Positions 47,824-55,370 of a DNA stretch of 64,000 nucleotides are shown piece after piece; position 1 is the first letter of the stretch; each line of letters begins with the position of its first letter. The stretch lies in assembly GCA_045807745.1 (NCBI GenBank), contig JBJMGT010000012.1:165955-229954 (forward strand), read 5' to 3'. The translations under genes and the position numbers were made by a program. This DNA comes from QHXQ01 sp045807745 (GTDB taxonomy: Bacteria > Acidobacteriota > Blastocatellia > Pyrinomonadales > Pyrinomonadaceae). The notes beneath the pieces were generated by a model, which was given only the letters and a program-made list of their open reading frames with translations, had not been told where the DNA came from and did not search any database.

Positions 47824-49144
47824 CGCCCAACTGAATACGCCCGCGTTCGTCCTGCCGCACGTCAACCCGGAGGCGGTCGCGTCCGAAGACCGGCGCCTCC
47901 TCATCGTGGATGACGAGCCGTCGATCCGCGATCTCTTCGTCGCCTGTCTGAGCGAGCGTTATCTGTGCGCGACCGCGATCAACGCCGAAGACGCGTTGGC
48001 GCAACTCGCGGGTGAAACGTATGCGCTCGTCTTGACCGACATGAACATGCCGGGCTTGAGCGGCGTCGAACTGCTCCGCCAGATCGTCGTGCGCTACCCG
48101 GACACGGCCGTCATCATGATCTCCGGTGTTGACCGCACGCAGCGCGTCCTCGATGCCGTCCGCATCGGCGCGTTCGACTATCTGATCAAGCCGTGCGAGT
48201 TGGGCGTGTTGGAGTTGAGCGTCGAGCGCGCGCTCGAACGGCGCGCGCTGTTGCGCGACGCGCGCCGCTACAAGCAAGACCTCGAACGGCGCAATCTGGA
48301 GTTGGCCCGGCGCAAGACCGAACTGGAACGTTTGCAAGCGCAGATCATCCACAGCGAGAAGATGGCTTCACTCGGTCAACTCGCCGCCGGCATCGCGCAC
48401 GAGTTGAACAACCCGGCCGGCTTCATCTACGGCAACATGGAGATTCTGGCTGAGTGTGCGGTCGGCCTAGCGCGCCTGCTCGCTTATTGCACGAGCGCAC
48501 CGCTATCGGCAGACGTGGCGGCCGAAATCGAGCGGATTAAAACTGAGATCGACTACGACAACACACTCGCGGACTTGCGCGACATCATCGCGGACTGTCG
48601 CGAGGGCGCGGTCAGAATCCGCGACGTGGTGCAGAACCTGCGCACCTTCTCGCGGCTCGACGAAGCGGATTTCAAGAAGGTCGATCTGCACGAAGGCATA
48701 GACTCGACCGTGCGCCTGCTCTCGCGCTACTACACTTCGGGGCAGGTCACTTTACGCCGCGCATACGGCGCGCTGCCGCCGGTGGACTGCTTTGCCGGCC
48801 AGCTTAATCAGGTCTGGATGAACCTGCTCGTCAACGCGGCGCAGTCGGTCGCAGGCGCGGGCGAGGTCAGCATCACGACACAGCTTAATGGTGAGACCGT
48901 CATTATTGAGATCGGCGACACGGGCTGCGGCATCGCGCCGGAGCATCTGAAGCGCATCTTCGATCCTTTCTTCACCACAAAGCCGGTCGGCGAGGGCACA
49001 GGTCTCGGTCTCTCGATCAGCTACGGCATCATCGAGCGGCACGGCGGCACGATCAGCGTGGCAAGCCGGCAAGGGCAGGGCACAACCTTCACCATCACGC
49101 TGCCGGTCAACGCGCGCCCGCTTGAGGTGGCGACGAGCGCATGA
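47810..49144 (+). CDS. REC-fused histidine kinase
   Basis: About 444 residues from the ATG at 47810; the longer open frame upstream overlaps the small zinc protein gene in another frame and is not used. Receiver domain: RRLLIVDDEPSIRDLFVACL, Asp in LVLTDMNMPGLSG, VIMISGVD. A short coiled coil leads to HisKA (EKMASLGQLAAGIAHELNNP, the His in AHELNN) and HATPase_c (MNLLVNAAQSVAGAGEV, GDTGCGIAPEHL, GTGLGLSISYGIIERHGG). The receiver-first layout suggests a kinase switched by phosphate from another kinase of this cluster. Confidence 0.92.
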   Translation: MGHADAQLNTPAFVLPHVNPEAVASEDRRLLIVDDEPSIRDLFVACLSERYLCATAINAEDALAQLAGETYALVLTDMNMPGLSGVELLRQIVVRYPDTAVIMISGVDRTQRVLDAVRIGAFDYLIKPCELGVLELSVERALERRALLRDARRYKQDLERRNLELARRKTELERLQAQIIHSEKMASLGQLAAGIAHELNNPAGFIYGNMEILAECAVGLARLLAYCTSAPLSADVAAEIERIKTEIDYDNTLADLRDIIADCREGAVRIRDVVQNLRTFSRLDEADFKKVDLHEGIDSTVRLLSRYYTSGQVTLRRAYGALPPVDCFAGQLNQVWMNLLVNAAQSVAGAGEVSITTQLNGETVIIEIGDTGCGIAPEHLKRIFDPFFTTKPVGEGTGLGLSISYGIIERHGGTISVASRQGQGTTFTITLPVNARPLEVATSA

Positions 49145-49175
49145 GCAGTGTCATGAGAGTCGCTTTTAACAATTT

Positions 49176-49270
49176 CCGGCCGGTGTCAGCTACCGGCCGG
49201 TTCATGCCGCAGACGCGGGAGGTGCGCACACAAGGAGCAGGGGCGCGGCCCGACCATCCTCCGGGCCGCG
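49176..49270. repeat. Two GC-rich hairpins between REC-kinase and HD-GYP genes
   Basis: CCGGCCGGT (49176-49184) pairs with ACCGGCCGG (49192-49200) around a 7-base loop, and CGCGGCCCG (49244-49252) pairs with CGGGCCGCG (49262-49270) around a 9-base loop. Both are perfect 9-base stems in a 239-base gap. No T-run follows either, so they may be attenuators or repeat elements rather than simple terminators. Confidence 0.75.
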
Positions 49271-49383
49271 ATAGCAACTTTGCGCGCCTTCCGCGTCTGC
49301 GGCCAACAGTTTTCTTAACCGCCAGCCAAACAAGCGCCTAAACCCGCGTCTCATTCGCACAAGCAGGAGCAGCACTAATTAAC

Positions 49384-51150
49384 ATGACTTACAAACTGAT
49401 GATCGTTGACGACGAGCAAGCCAACCTCCGTCTGCTCGAACGCCTGTTCCGCCGCGACTATCAAGTCGTCACCGCCGATTCCGGCGCGGAAGCCCTGCGC
49501 CTGCTCGCGCAGCACGACGTGGCGCTGCTCATTACAGACCAGCGCATGCCCGGCATGACCGGCATCGAGTTGCTCAAAGAGGCCGCCGTCATGCGCCCGC
49601 AGATGGTGCGCATCATCCTCACCGGCTACACGGACGTGGGCGCGCTGGTCGATGCGATCAACTGTGGCCAGGTCTACAAGTACATCACTAAGCCTTGGAA
49701 TAACGACGAGCTGCGCGTAACGGTCGCGCGCGCGCTCGAATTCTACGAAGCGAACAAGGCGCGGCACGAGCTTGTCCACGCGAACCAGCGGCTCTCCGCG
49801 CGTCTGACTGAGATGACGCGCGGGTTCGTCCGCACTATCGCCGATGCGCTCGAAGCCAAGGACGGTTACGTCCATGGCCACGCGCGGCGTGTGAGTGGTT
49901 ATGCGGTCTCGGTCGGTCGCCGGTTGGGTTTTGACGGTGCGGCGCTCGAACAACTCGCGCTCGGCGCGTTCCTGCACGACATCGGCAAGATCGGCACGCC
50001 CGACAGTCTACTCTTAAAGCCCGCGCCGCTCACCGACGAAGAGCGCGCCGTTATGCAGTTTCACGCCGAACGCGGCGCGCGCATGCTTATGGGCATTCCC
50101 GACATGCAGGAGATGATCGCCGCCGTCCGGCATCATCACGAGCACTACGACGGCACGGGCTACCCCGAAGGCTTGTGCGGCGCGCAGATTCCACTGGCCG
50201 CGCGCATCATTCACGTCGCGGACGCTTATGATGCCATGACCAGCCCGCGCCCGTTCCGCGAAGCGATGTCGCACGAGCAAGCCCTGACCTGTCTCGAACA
50301 GGGCGCGGGCGCGCAGTTCGATCCGGCCGTCGTCCGCACCTTCGCCGACATAGAGACCATCGGCCGCATCCGCCGCACACTCGCCGACAGCGCTTACGAC
50401 GCGCTGCTGCTCCAACCAATCGTGCACACGATTGATGCGGCCGACTGCACGGTCGAAGAGTTGACGGCTCGCATTGAGACCGAGCCGGCCCTCGCCATCG
50501 CCGTCCTGCGCGAAGCGAACGCGGGCGCGCAACCGTCCACCGCGCAACTTGCGAAAGCGTGCGCGACGCTGGGCGCGGATCGTTTGCGGCGTTTGGCCGC
50601 GCCGCGTTGGTTGTTGAGCGTCAATGATTTTCGCGCGGGCGACGAAGAGGCGCGCGCACACGCCATACGCTGTGCGGCGGCGGCGCGGCTACTGGCCGAA
50701 CGCACGGGGCTACTCAACCCCGCAGACGCGCACACGCTCGGGCTGCTGCATGACGCGGGCGAGACGCTGCTCGGTGCGCTCTTTCCTGCCGAGGTGGAGG
50801 CGATGCACGGGTTGCCGGACGAGGCGCGCATCGAACAGGAGGTCGCAGTCTTCGGCGTGGATCACGCACAGGTCGGGCAGTGGCTCTTGGACGCGTGCGG
50901 CTTGCCGCGGCAACTCACCGCGCTTGTGCAGACGCACCACGACGTGATTCGCATCAACGATCCCGGCGCGCTGCTGCTCCATCTGGCGAACGTCATCGCG
51001 CACGCCGACGATCCGCATAAGGTCACTGCGCTCGACGCGCTCGGCTCGGATCGACTGGCGCTGTTAGGGCTTGGGCGCGCCGACCTCGCGGAGATTCACG
51101 CCGCTGCCACAGCCGCGCTCGAACAGCACCAACTCGCCGCGCTCTGCTAA
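49384..51150 (+). CDS. REC-HD-GYP-HDOD response regulator
   Basis: A 588-residue protein with three parts. Receiver (KLMIVDDEQANLRLLERLFR; Asp in VALLITDQRMPGMTG; switch region ILTGYTD). HD-GYP domain (about 145-320) with metal/catalytic residues intact: HGHARRV, LHDIGKIG (His198, Asp199), HHHEHYDGTGYP (residues 250-261) and HVADAYDAMTS. HDOD-type domain (about 365-560) with TLGLLHDAGETLLGAL. HD-GYP domains hydrolyse c-di-GMP to GMP. This is the last gene of the signalling cluster and the second phosphodiesterase in it. A fusion of HD-GYP to HDOD behind one receiver is uncommon. Confidence 0.93.
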   Translation: MTYKLMIVDDEQANLRLLERLFRRDYQVVTADSGAEALRLLAQHDVALLITDQRMPGMTGIELLKEAAVMRPQMVRIILTGYTDVGALVDAINCGQVYKYITKPWNNDELRVTVARALEFYEANKARHELVHANQRLSARLTEMTRGFVRTIADALEAKDGYVHGHARRVSGYAVSVGRRLGFDGAALEQLALGAFLHDIGKIGTPDSLLLKPAPLTDEERAVMQFHAERGARMLMGIPDMQEMIAAVRHHHEHYDGTGYPEGLCGAQIPLAARIIHVADAYDAMTSPRPFREAMSHEQALTCLEQGAGAQFDPAVVRTFADIETIGRIRRTLADSAYDALLLQPIVHTIDAADCTVEELTARIETEPALAIAVLREANAGAQPSTAQLAKACATLGADRLRRLAAPRWLLSVNDFRAGDEEARAHAIRCAAAARLLAERTGLLNPADAHTLGLLHDAGETLLGALFPAEVEAMHGLPDEARIEQEVAVFGVDHAQVGQWLLDACGLPRQLTALVQTHHDVIRINDPGALLLHLANVIAHADDPHKVTALDALGSDRLALLGLGRADLAEIHAAATAALEQHQLAALC

Positions 51151-51221
51151 AACACGACAAGCCAATCAGCCGCCCCGACAACTCTGGCCGTTTTGTCCGT
51201 CTATCTGGGCATTCCTGTTTT

Positions 51222-51347
51222 ATGGATGTACCGGGCGGCGAGGGGCACGTCGCGGCGCGACGAAAGCGCGACGGCTACTGTCGCCAGTGCCAGCGCAAGA
51301 CGCCAAATGGAAACGCCGCGCGCGCGTGCGCGCACTTGAGCGCATGA
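51222..51347 (+). CDS. Possible small Cys-containing protein or remnant
   Basis: A 41-residue frame with RRKRDGYCRQCQRK, a CxxC element of the kind seen in very small zinc proteins. The other plus-strand frame continues DAKWKRRARVRALERM, which is what would be expected next in such proteins. A one-base shift near 51295 would join them, so this may be a broken gene. Weak evidence: no ribosome binding site, short. Confidence 0.25.
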   Translation: MDVPGGEGHVAARRKRDGYCRQCQRKTPNGNAARACAHLSA

Positions 51348-51375
51348 TCATAGAAGCAAACGAGGTACAAGTCAG

Positions 51376-51756
51376 ATGAAATCCAGATGGACATTACTTG
51401 CGTTGCTGTTAGTGATAAGCAGCGCGACCTTCGCGCAGACAATCCTCGCCGGCGCGGGCGCGGGCAGCAAGGTCAAACTACCGCCCCCAGGCACGATCAC
51501 AGTCAACGTCACGGCTGATGGTGGCCCGCTCACGGGCGCAGTGGTCTTGTTAATGAGCGACGCCGGTGGCGCGCCGACGCTGGTGGCCGACAGAGAGACG
51601 GACAAAGCCGGTCAAGTCACATTTCCCGCCAAACCGGGCCAACCTTATCACGTGACCGTCGGGCTGCCGGGTTACGACGTACAGCCGCACGTCTACGATC
51701 TCAAATACAAGGGCGGCGCGGCGCAACTGAGCTTCGTGGCGACTAAAGGCGACTAG
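51376..51756 (+). CDS. Small secreted carboxypeptidase-regulatory-like (CNA-B type) protein
   Basis: A 126-residue exported protein. The signal peptide (KSRWTLLALLLVISSATFAQ) precedes a single beta-sandwich domain with GTITVNVTADGGPLTGAVVL, ETDKAGQVTFPAKPGQPYHV and TVGLPGYDVQP, the pattern of carboxypeptidase-regulatory-like or CNA-B domains. Such domains act as structural or binding modules on the outside of the cell. It follows the signalling cluster but has its own spacing, and no partner is obvious. Confidence 0.8.
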   Translation: MKSRWTLLALLLVISSATFAQTILAGAGAGSKVKLPPPGTITVNVTADGGPLTGAVVLLMSDAGGAPTLVADRETDKAGQVTFPAKPGQPYHVTVGLPGYDVQPHVYDLKYKGGAAQLSFVATKGD

Positions 51757-51876
51757 TGACGCTTCAGACGCGCCTACTCACTTTATAGCAGTGTGTAGAT
51801 TAACGAGATGGCTCACTGCCGGGAGCGCGGCACGTAAGTGCTGATCGCTATAAGGCTTGTTAAAGCATGCGATCTC

Positions 51877-51892
51877 TGGCACGGCGAGTGCT
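51877..51892 (+). promoter_or_regulatory. Sigma-54 (-24/-12) promoter candidate
   Basis: TGGCACGGCGAGTGCT, preceded by C, fits the sigma-54 consensus with one mismatch (G for the first T of TTGC) and correct GG-to-GC spacing. It is nearly the same as the element at 47395: both read CTGGCACG-x-CGA-x-TGC. It lies about 125 bases before the winged-helix-like gene at 52019. A small inverted pair (TTATAGC 51783, GCTATAA 51847) sits upstream, where an activator could bind. Confidence 0.65.
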
Positions 51893-52018
51893 TTTAGAGA
51901 CTGTGGGGCGCTGGCGCAGGGCGAAACCCGCTTCAGTTGTTCTGTTCGGCACGGGCGTTACGTCCCTGCTTAGCCATTTCGCCGCAGCCCGACAAAATCC
52001 GACCTCGTAAGGATGCAC

Positions 52019-52525
52019 ATGGTTTACCCCGCAATGAATTTATCGATGGAGTTGGATCAGCCGGACAGGCCGGAGGGCTGGCCGCACACGGATGAAGATT
52101 GCGCCGCCTGCTCTGAAGCGCTGCACGCACATGACCGGCAAACGCGGCGCGCAGGTGCGTATGAGGATCAGTCCATGACCCTGCTGGGGCGCAGTCATAC
52201 GGCCGTCGAGCACCAGTTATACATGGCGATGTTGACCGAAGTGATCTTAACCGGTGCACCGGCCTGCGTCTTCAGTATCAACCGGCTGATGGCGCGCACG
52301 CGCCTGCGCAGCTACAGCACGATCCGCCGGGGCTTGGCCGGGCTGGTCAACAAACTGAGCATCGAGCCGGTCGCCCTCGTGGATGTGGACGAACAGGCGC
52401 AACAAGGGGTGTACTACCGCGTCTTCACGCCCGCCGAAGTCTTCGCACGGCGCATGGCTGCGGGGCTTGCACCCTATCCGACGGAATTACAGATGTACAA
52501 CGCCGCCTGCTGGGTTGAGCCGTAA
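52019..52525 (+). CDS. Probable winged-helix DNA-binding protein
   Basis: A 168-residue protein. I use the ATG at 52019 because AAGGA lies 6 bases before it; ATG 52013 overlaps that site. The N-terminal 50 residues are acidic with an ACSEALHAH element. The middle (LYMAMLTEVILTGAPACVFS, then INRLMARTRLRSYSTIRRGL and AGLVNKLSIEPVALV) looks like a winged helix: a recognition helix with Arg and Ser-Thr residues, then a wing and a beta segment. I do not recognise the family by name. A sigma-54 promoter candidate lies upstream. Confidence 0.65.
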   Translation: MVYPAMNLSMELDQPDRPEGWPHTDEDCAACSEALHAHDRQTRRAGAYEDQSMTLLGRSHTAVEHQLYMAMLTEVILTGAPACVFSINRLMARTRLRSYSTIRRGLAGLVNKLSIEPVALVDVDEQAQQGVYYRVFTPAEVFARRMAAGLAPYPTELQMYNAACWVEP

Positions 52526-52565
52526 CGGCTAGTCACACACAAACATAAATAATTAGGAGTTTGAA

Positions 52566-52979
52566 ATGATGAGACAGATGAGACACGTCACGCCCCAACG
52601 TTTGCGCCGCGCCATGCGCATCGCCGCGCGGCTACGCCAGATGCGCCTGCGCCGGAGCGCTATGGTGCTCCTGCTACTCTGCGCCGCGGCTATCTCAGTT
52701 GCGGCGCAACAGCGCAACCCTGTGGCAGCAGAGTTGATGCCCGGCGGCACGACTGCCACTTACACTGCCAGCAGTAGCGCCTTGGCGAGCACGCAACAGT
52801 TGCGCGCCACGTCGCTCGCGTCGGACATGCACAGTGGGCAACGCTTCATTCTCAACTTCGATGTCAACTCCGCTGCCGTCTGCCTCAACCACGAGCGCCG
52901 CAACTGCGCCATCACCTCTGGCCCCGTCTTGAGCGCTTCACTTTTCGTCACCTTCGAGTTGCAACGGCTAGGCAATTAA
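52566..52979 (+). CDS. Secreted or membrane-anchored hypothetical protein
   Basis: A 137-residue protein starting ATG 52566 with AGGAG in the 40-base gap after the winged-helix-like gene. A strongly basic N-terminus (MRQMRHVTPQRLRRAMRIAA) precedes a hydrophobic stretch (SAMVLLLLCAAAISVAAQQ) that looks like a signal peptide cut near AAQ. The mature part is about 85 polar residues with two Cys (VCLNHERRNCAITS) that may form a disulfide. Function unknown. It ends 20 bases before a strong hairpin. Confidence 0.65.
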   Translation: MMRQMRHVTPQRLRRAMRIAARLRQMRLRRSAMVLLLLCAAAISVAAQQRNPVAAELMPGGTTATYTASSSALASTQQLRATSLASDMHSGQRFILNFDVNSAAVCLNHERRNCAITSGPVLSASLFVTFELQRLGN

Positions 52980-52999
52980 GCGCGCCGAAGCGAACTCAC

Positions 53000-53061
53000 C
53001 ACCAAGACACACAGGGCACAAAGAATAACTCAGGATTCTTTGTGCCCTGTGTGTCTTGGTG
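53000..53061. terminator. 27-base perfect hairpin between convergent genes
   Basis: A perfect inverted repeat of 27 bases (53000-53026 and 53035-53061) around an 8-base loop, containing CACACAGGGCACAAAG. It is between the convergent hypothetical gene and the glycosyltransferase gene, so it can end transcripts from both sides. The plus strand continues GATTTTATTAG after the stem. The core GGCACA is shared with the convergent-gene hairpin at 28556. Confidence 0.75.
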
Positions 53062-53076
53062 ATTTTATTAGTTGGT

Positions 53077-54228
53077 CTAAGCCGCGCTGGTCGGCTCGTC
53101 CGCCTGCAACGCGAGCAGTCTATGCACGATTGTATAGGCGGCGCGTGGACGGGCGAAGCGGCGCACGTTCTCCCGCATCGCCGCAAAGCGCGCCTCATCT
53201 GCGAGCAAGCGGTCGAGCTTGTAAGCGAGCGCCGGCAGGTTGTTCGCGCGGATGGCGACACCTTCTTCGAGCAGGTGATCGCTGTTGCGCTCCTCCTGAC
53301 CCGGAATCGGATTAACGATGCAGAGCACCAGCCCACGCGCCAGCGCCTCCGACGTAGTCAACCCACCCGGCTTGCCCAGCAACAAGTCTGACGCCGCCAT
53401 CAACTCGTCCATCTCCGTCGTATAGCCGACGACTTTGATCGCCACGCGTTCATCCATCCCGCGTGCCTCCGTCTGTTGCACGAGGTGCGCGCGCAACTCT
53501 TCGTTGCGGCCACAGACGGCGATGACCTGCGCCGGATGCTCAAGCGCGCCGAGCGCCTCGATGATGTGCTCGACCGAGCCGACGCCGAAGCCGCCCGCCG
53601 AGATCAAAAGCGTCGCGCGCTCCGGTTGCAGCCCGTGTTTCGCGCGCATCGCACGTTTGTCTTTCGGGCGCGCAAAGACGGGATCAATGGGGATGCCGGA
53701 GACTGTGATCTTATGGGCCGGGATGCTGAGCTGCTCCATGTGTACGCGCGTCTCTTCGAGCGCGACGAAGTATTGCTCGTAGTGATGGCACAGCCACATC
53801 GCGTGCACGTCGTAGTCTGTGACGACGATGGCCTGCGGATTGGTGAGTCGCTCTTTCGCCTTGAGCCAAGAGATGATCTCGGCCGGCAGGAAGTGTGTGC
53901 AGACGGTGATGTCCGGCTGGTACTGCTTCAGCAGCTTAACGAAGGGGCGGGTGTTCAAACGGTCGAGCGCGAGCCGGCGGCGCTCGTTCTGCCAGGGCTG
54001 ATCGAGCCGGTCATACAACCAACCCAATGCGGTCGGCGCACTCTGCACCATATCAAGATAAGCTTTCGCGTACAGATGGCGGAACACTTTGTTCGTGTAA
54101 TCGAGCGTGTCCACATGACGCACTTCTGCGGCCGCGCCCAACTCGCGAAATGCCGCTTCGACAGCCTGCGCCGCGCGCACGTGCCCCGCGCCCGCAGACG
54201 CCGAGAGGATCAAGACTTTTTTGAACAT
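53077..54228 (-). CDS. Glycolipid glycosyltransferase, MGDG-synthase/UgtP type (GT28)
   Basis: About 383 residues from the ATG at 54228 (a GTG two codons earlier is possible). It starts KKVLILSASAGAGHVRAAQA, the N-terminal loop of MGDG synthases and UgtP-like enzymes, and contains YQPDITVCTHFLPAEIISWL, AIVVTDYDVHAMW and the sugar-nucleotide site LISAGGFGVGSVEH and LLLGKPGGLTTSEALARGL with NPIPGQEERNSD. It transfers a sugar from UDP-sugar to diacylglycerol at the membrane. Length fits the family. The preceding gene on this strand ends 8 bases before its ATG, so they are an operon. Confidence 0.9.
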   Translation of the reverse strand: MFKKVLILSASAGAGHVRAAQAVEAAFRELGAAAEVRHVDTLDYTNKVFRHLYAKAYLDMVQSAPTALGWLYDRLDQPWQNERRRLALDRLNTRPFVKLLKQYQPDITVCTHFLPAEIISWLKAKERLTNPQAIVVTDYDVHAMWLCHHYEQYFVALEETRVHMEQLSIPAHKITVSGIPIDPVFARPKDKRAMRAKHGLQPERATLLISAGGFGVGSVEHIIEALGALEHPAQVIAVCGRNEELRAHLVQQTEARGMDERVAIKVVGYTTEMDELMAASDLLLGKPGGLTTSEALARGLVLCIVNPIPGQEERNSDHLLEEGVAIRANNLPALAYKLDRLLADEARFAAMRENVRRFARPRAAYTIVHRLLALQADEPTSAA

Positions 54229-54235
54229 CGTCACT

Positions 54236-55273
54236 TTACTCGCGCGCCCAACGTTCCAGTAACGGTTGTAAGCGCGGGAAGCTTAACCGCGTGCCGCGCC
54301 AAGCGTAGTCCAACAGACCGCTGACGGCGCATAGCGTCGCATGATAGTTGAGATAGATATTGTCTGTCTCGGTCGGGCCCCAACTGCCGTCGGCGTTCTG
54401 CCGGGCCAGCAAGTAATCCGTGCCGGCCCGCACCAACGCATGTCGATTAGTTAGGCCAAAAGCTTTCAGCGTGTCGAGAAACTCGCCGACCATCTCCTGA
54501 TCGTCCTGCTCGATCACCGTCGCCATGTTCTCAGACAGGAACGCGAACTCCAGCGGCAGCCACGCGGGCGCGAGCAAATATCGGCCGTAATCGTTTAGCG
54601 TGTAGACGACGTGCGTGACGGTGAACACGGTGTCGTAAAAATCCGGATGGTCGGGGTTGCGGCTCGATTGATACGGCCGTATGTAGGGCAGCCATTTGAG
54701 TGCAGCACGATAACTCGCGCCGAGCGAGACGCTGTAGCAGGCGGCCACGTAGGTTCTGATGAGCGCGATGTACCAGACCTTGTAGCGCGTCAGCCATTGC
54801 AAGCGCCGCCGGCAACGTGGGCACTTCTTCAGTCCGCGCTCGTTCCAGATGCCGCACGCGCACTTGTCCGGCACATCCACCGGCGGCGGCTCGGCGGCGG
54901 GATCGAACCACAGATAATCACACACTTGAAACTGCCGCACCGCACGTCGCAGTTGCCGCGTGAAGACGGGGTCGCGCACGCCGAGCCGGTCGGCCGCGTC
55001 GCTGCCAAAGACGAGGTGGAACACGTCATCCGCGTCTGCCCCTGTCGGCACTGATCGATGCGCGCGTCGCCAGTGCCTAGCGCGCTCGCGACCCAGCGCG
55101 CGGGCGCGTCTCTTTAACTCAATATCCTTGGCTCTATCGGCCACCAGATAGAACCAGTTTAGTAGGTCGCTCCCACACTCGGCGAAGTTTTCCGCATCGC
55201 ACGCGAAGCGATAGAGAAATTCGAGTCCGCGTCGCGCGGCCCGCGCACGCCGGGTGGTCGTTGGTCTCGGCAT
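54236..55273 (-). CDS. Terpenoid-cyclase/toroid-like protein with zinc ribbon
   Basis: A 345-residue protein. The C-terminal half has a pattern of alpha-alpha toroid repeats: AGTDYLLARQNADGSWGPTE with the QNADGSWG motif seen in squalene/terpene cyclases and related proteins, and NYHATLCAVSGLLDYAW. The middle contains a four-Cys element (CACGIWNERGLKKCPRC) that could bind zinc. The DxDD/DxDDT acid motif of true cyclases is not visible, so it may be a structural homologue. Upstream partner in an operon with the glycolipid glycosyltransferase, which hints at membrane lipid modification. Function uncertain. Confidence 0.7.
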   Translation of the reverse strand: MPRPTTTRRARAARRGLEFLYRFACDAENFAECGSDLLNWFYLVADRAKDIELKRRARALGRERARHWRRAHRSVPTGADADDVFHLVFGSDAADRLGVRDPVFTRQLRRAVRQFQVCDYLWFDPAAEPPPVDVPDKCACGIWNERGLKKCPRCRRRLQWLTRYKVWYIALIRTYVAACYSVSLGASYRAALKWLPYIRPYQSSRNPDHPDFYDTVFTVTHVVYTLNDYGRYLLAPAWLPLEFAFLSENMATVIEQDDQEMVGEFLDTLKAFGLTNRHALVRAGTDYLLARQNADGSWGPTETDNIYLNYHATLCAVSGLLDYAWRGTRLSFPRLQPLLERWARE

Positions 55274-55306
55274 GCCCGCATCATACTATCAGTAACAGCC
55301 GGGAGC

Positions 55307-55343
55307 AGCCGGGAGCGCGGACAGGATGCCCGCGCTCCCGGCT
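55307..55343. repeat. GC-rich hairpin (GCCGGGAGCGCGG family)
   Basis: A perfect 14-base stem AGCCGGGAGCGCGG (55307-55320) / CCGCGCTCCCGGCT (55330-55343) with a 9-base loop, in the gap between leucine dehydrogenase and the toroid-like gene. The 13-base core GCCGGGAGCGCGG also occurs at 51818-51830, suggesting a dispersed element. It may end the leucine dehydrogenase transcript, though no T-run follows. Confidence 0.8.
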
Positions 55344-55370
55344 GGATGCGGTCTCCTTAATAGCAGCCAG

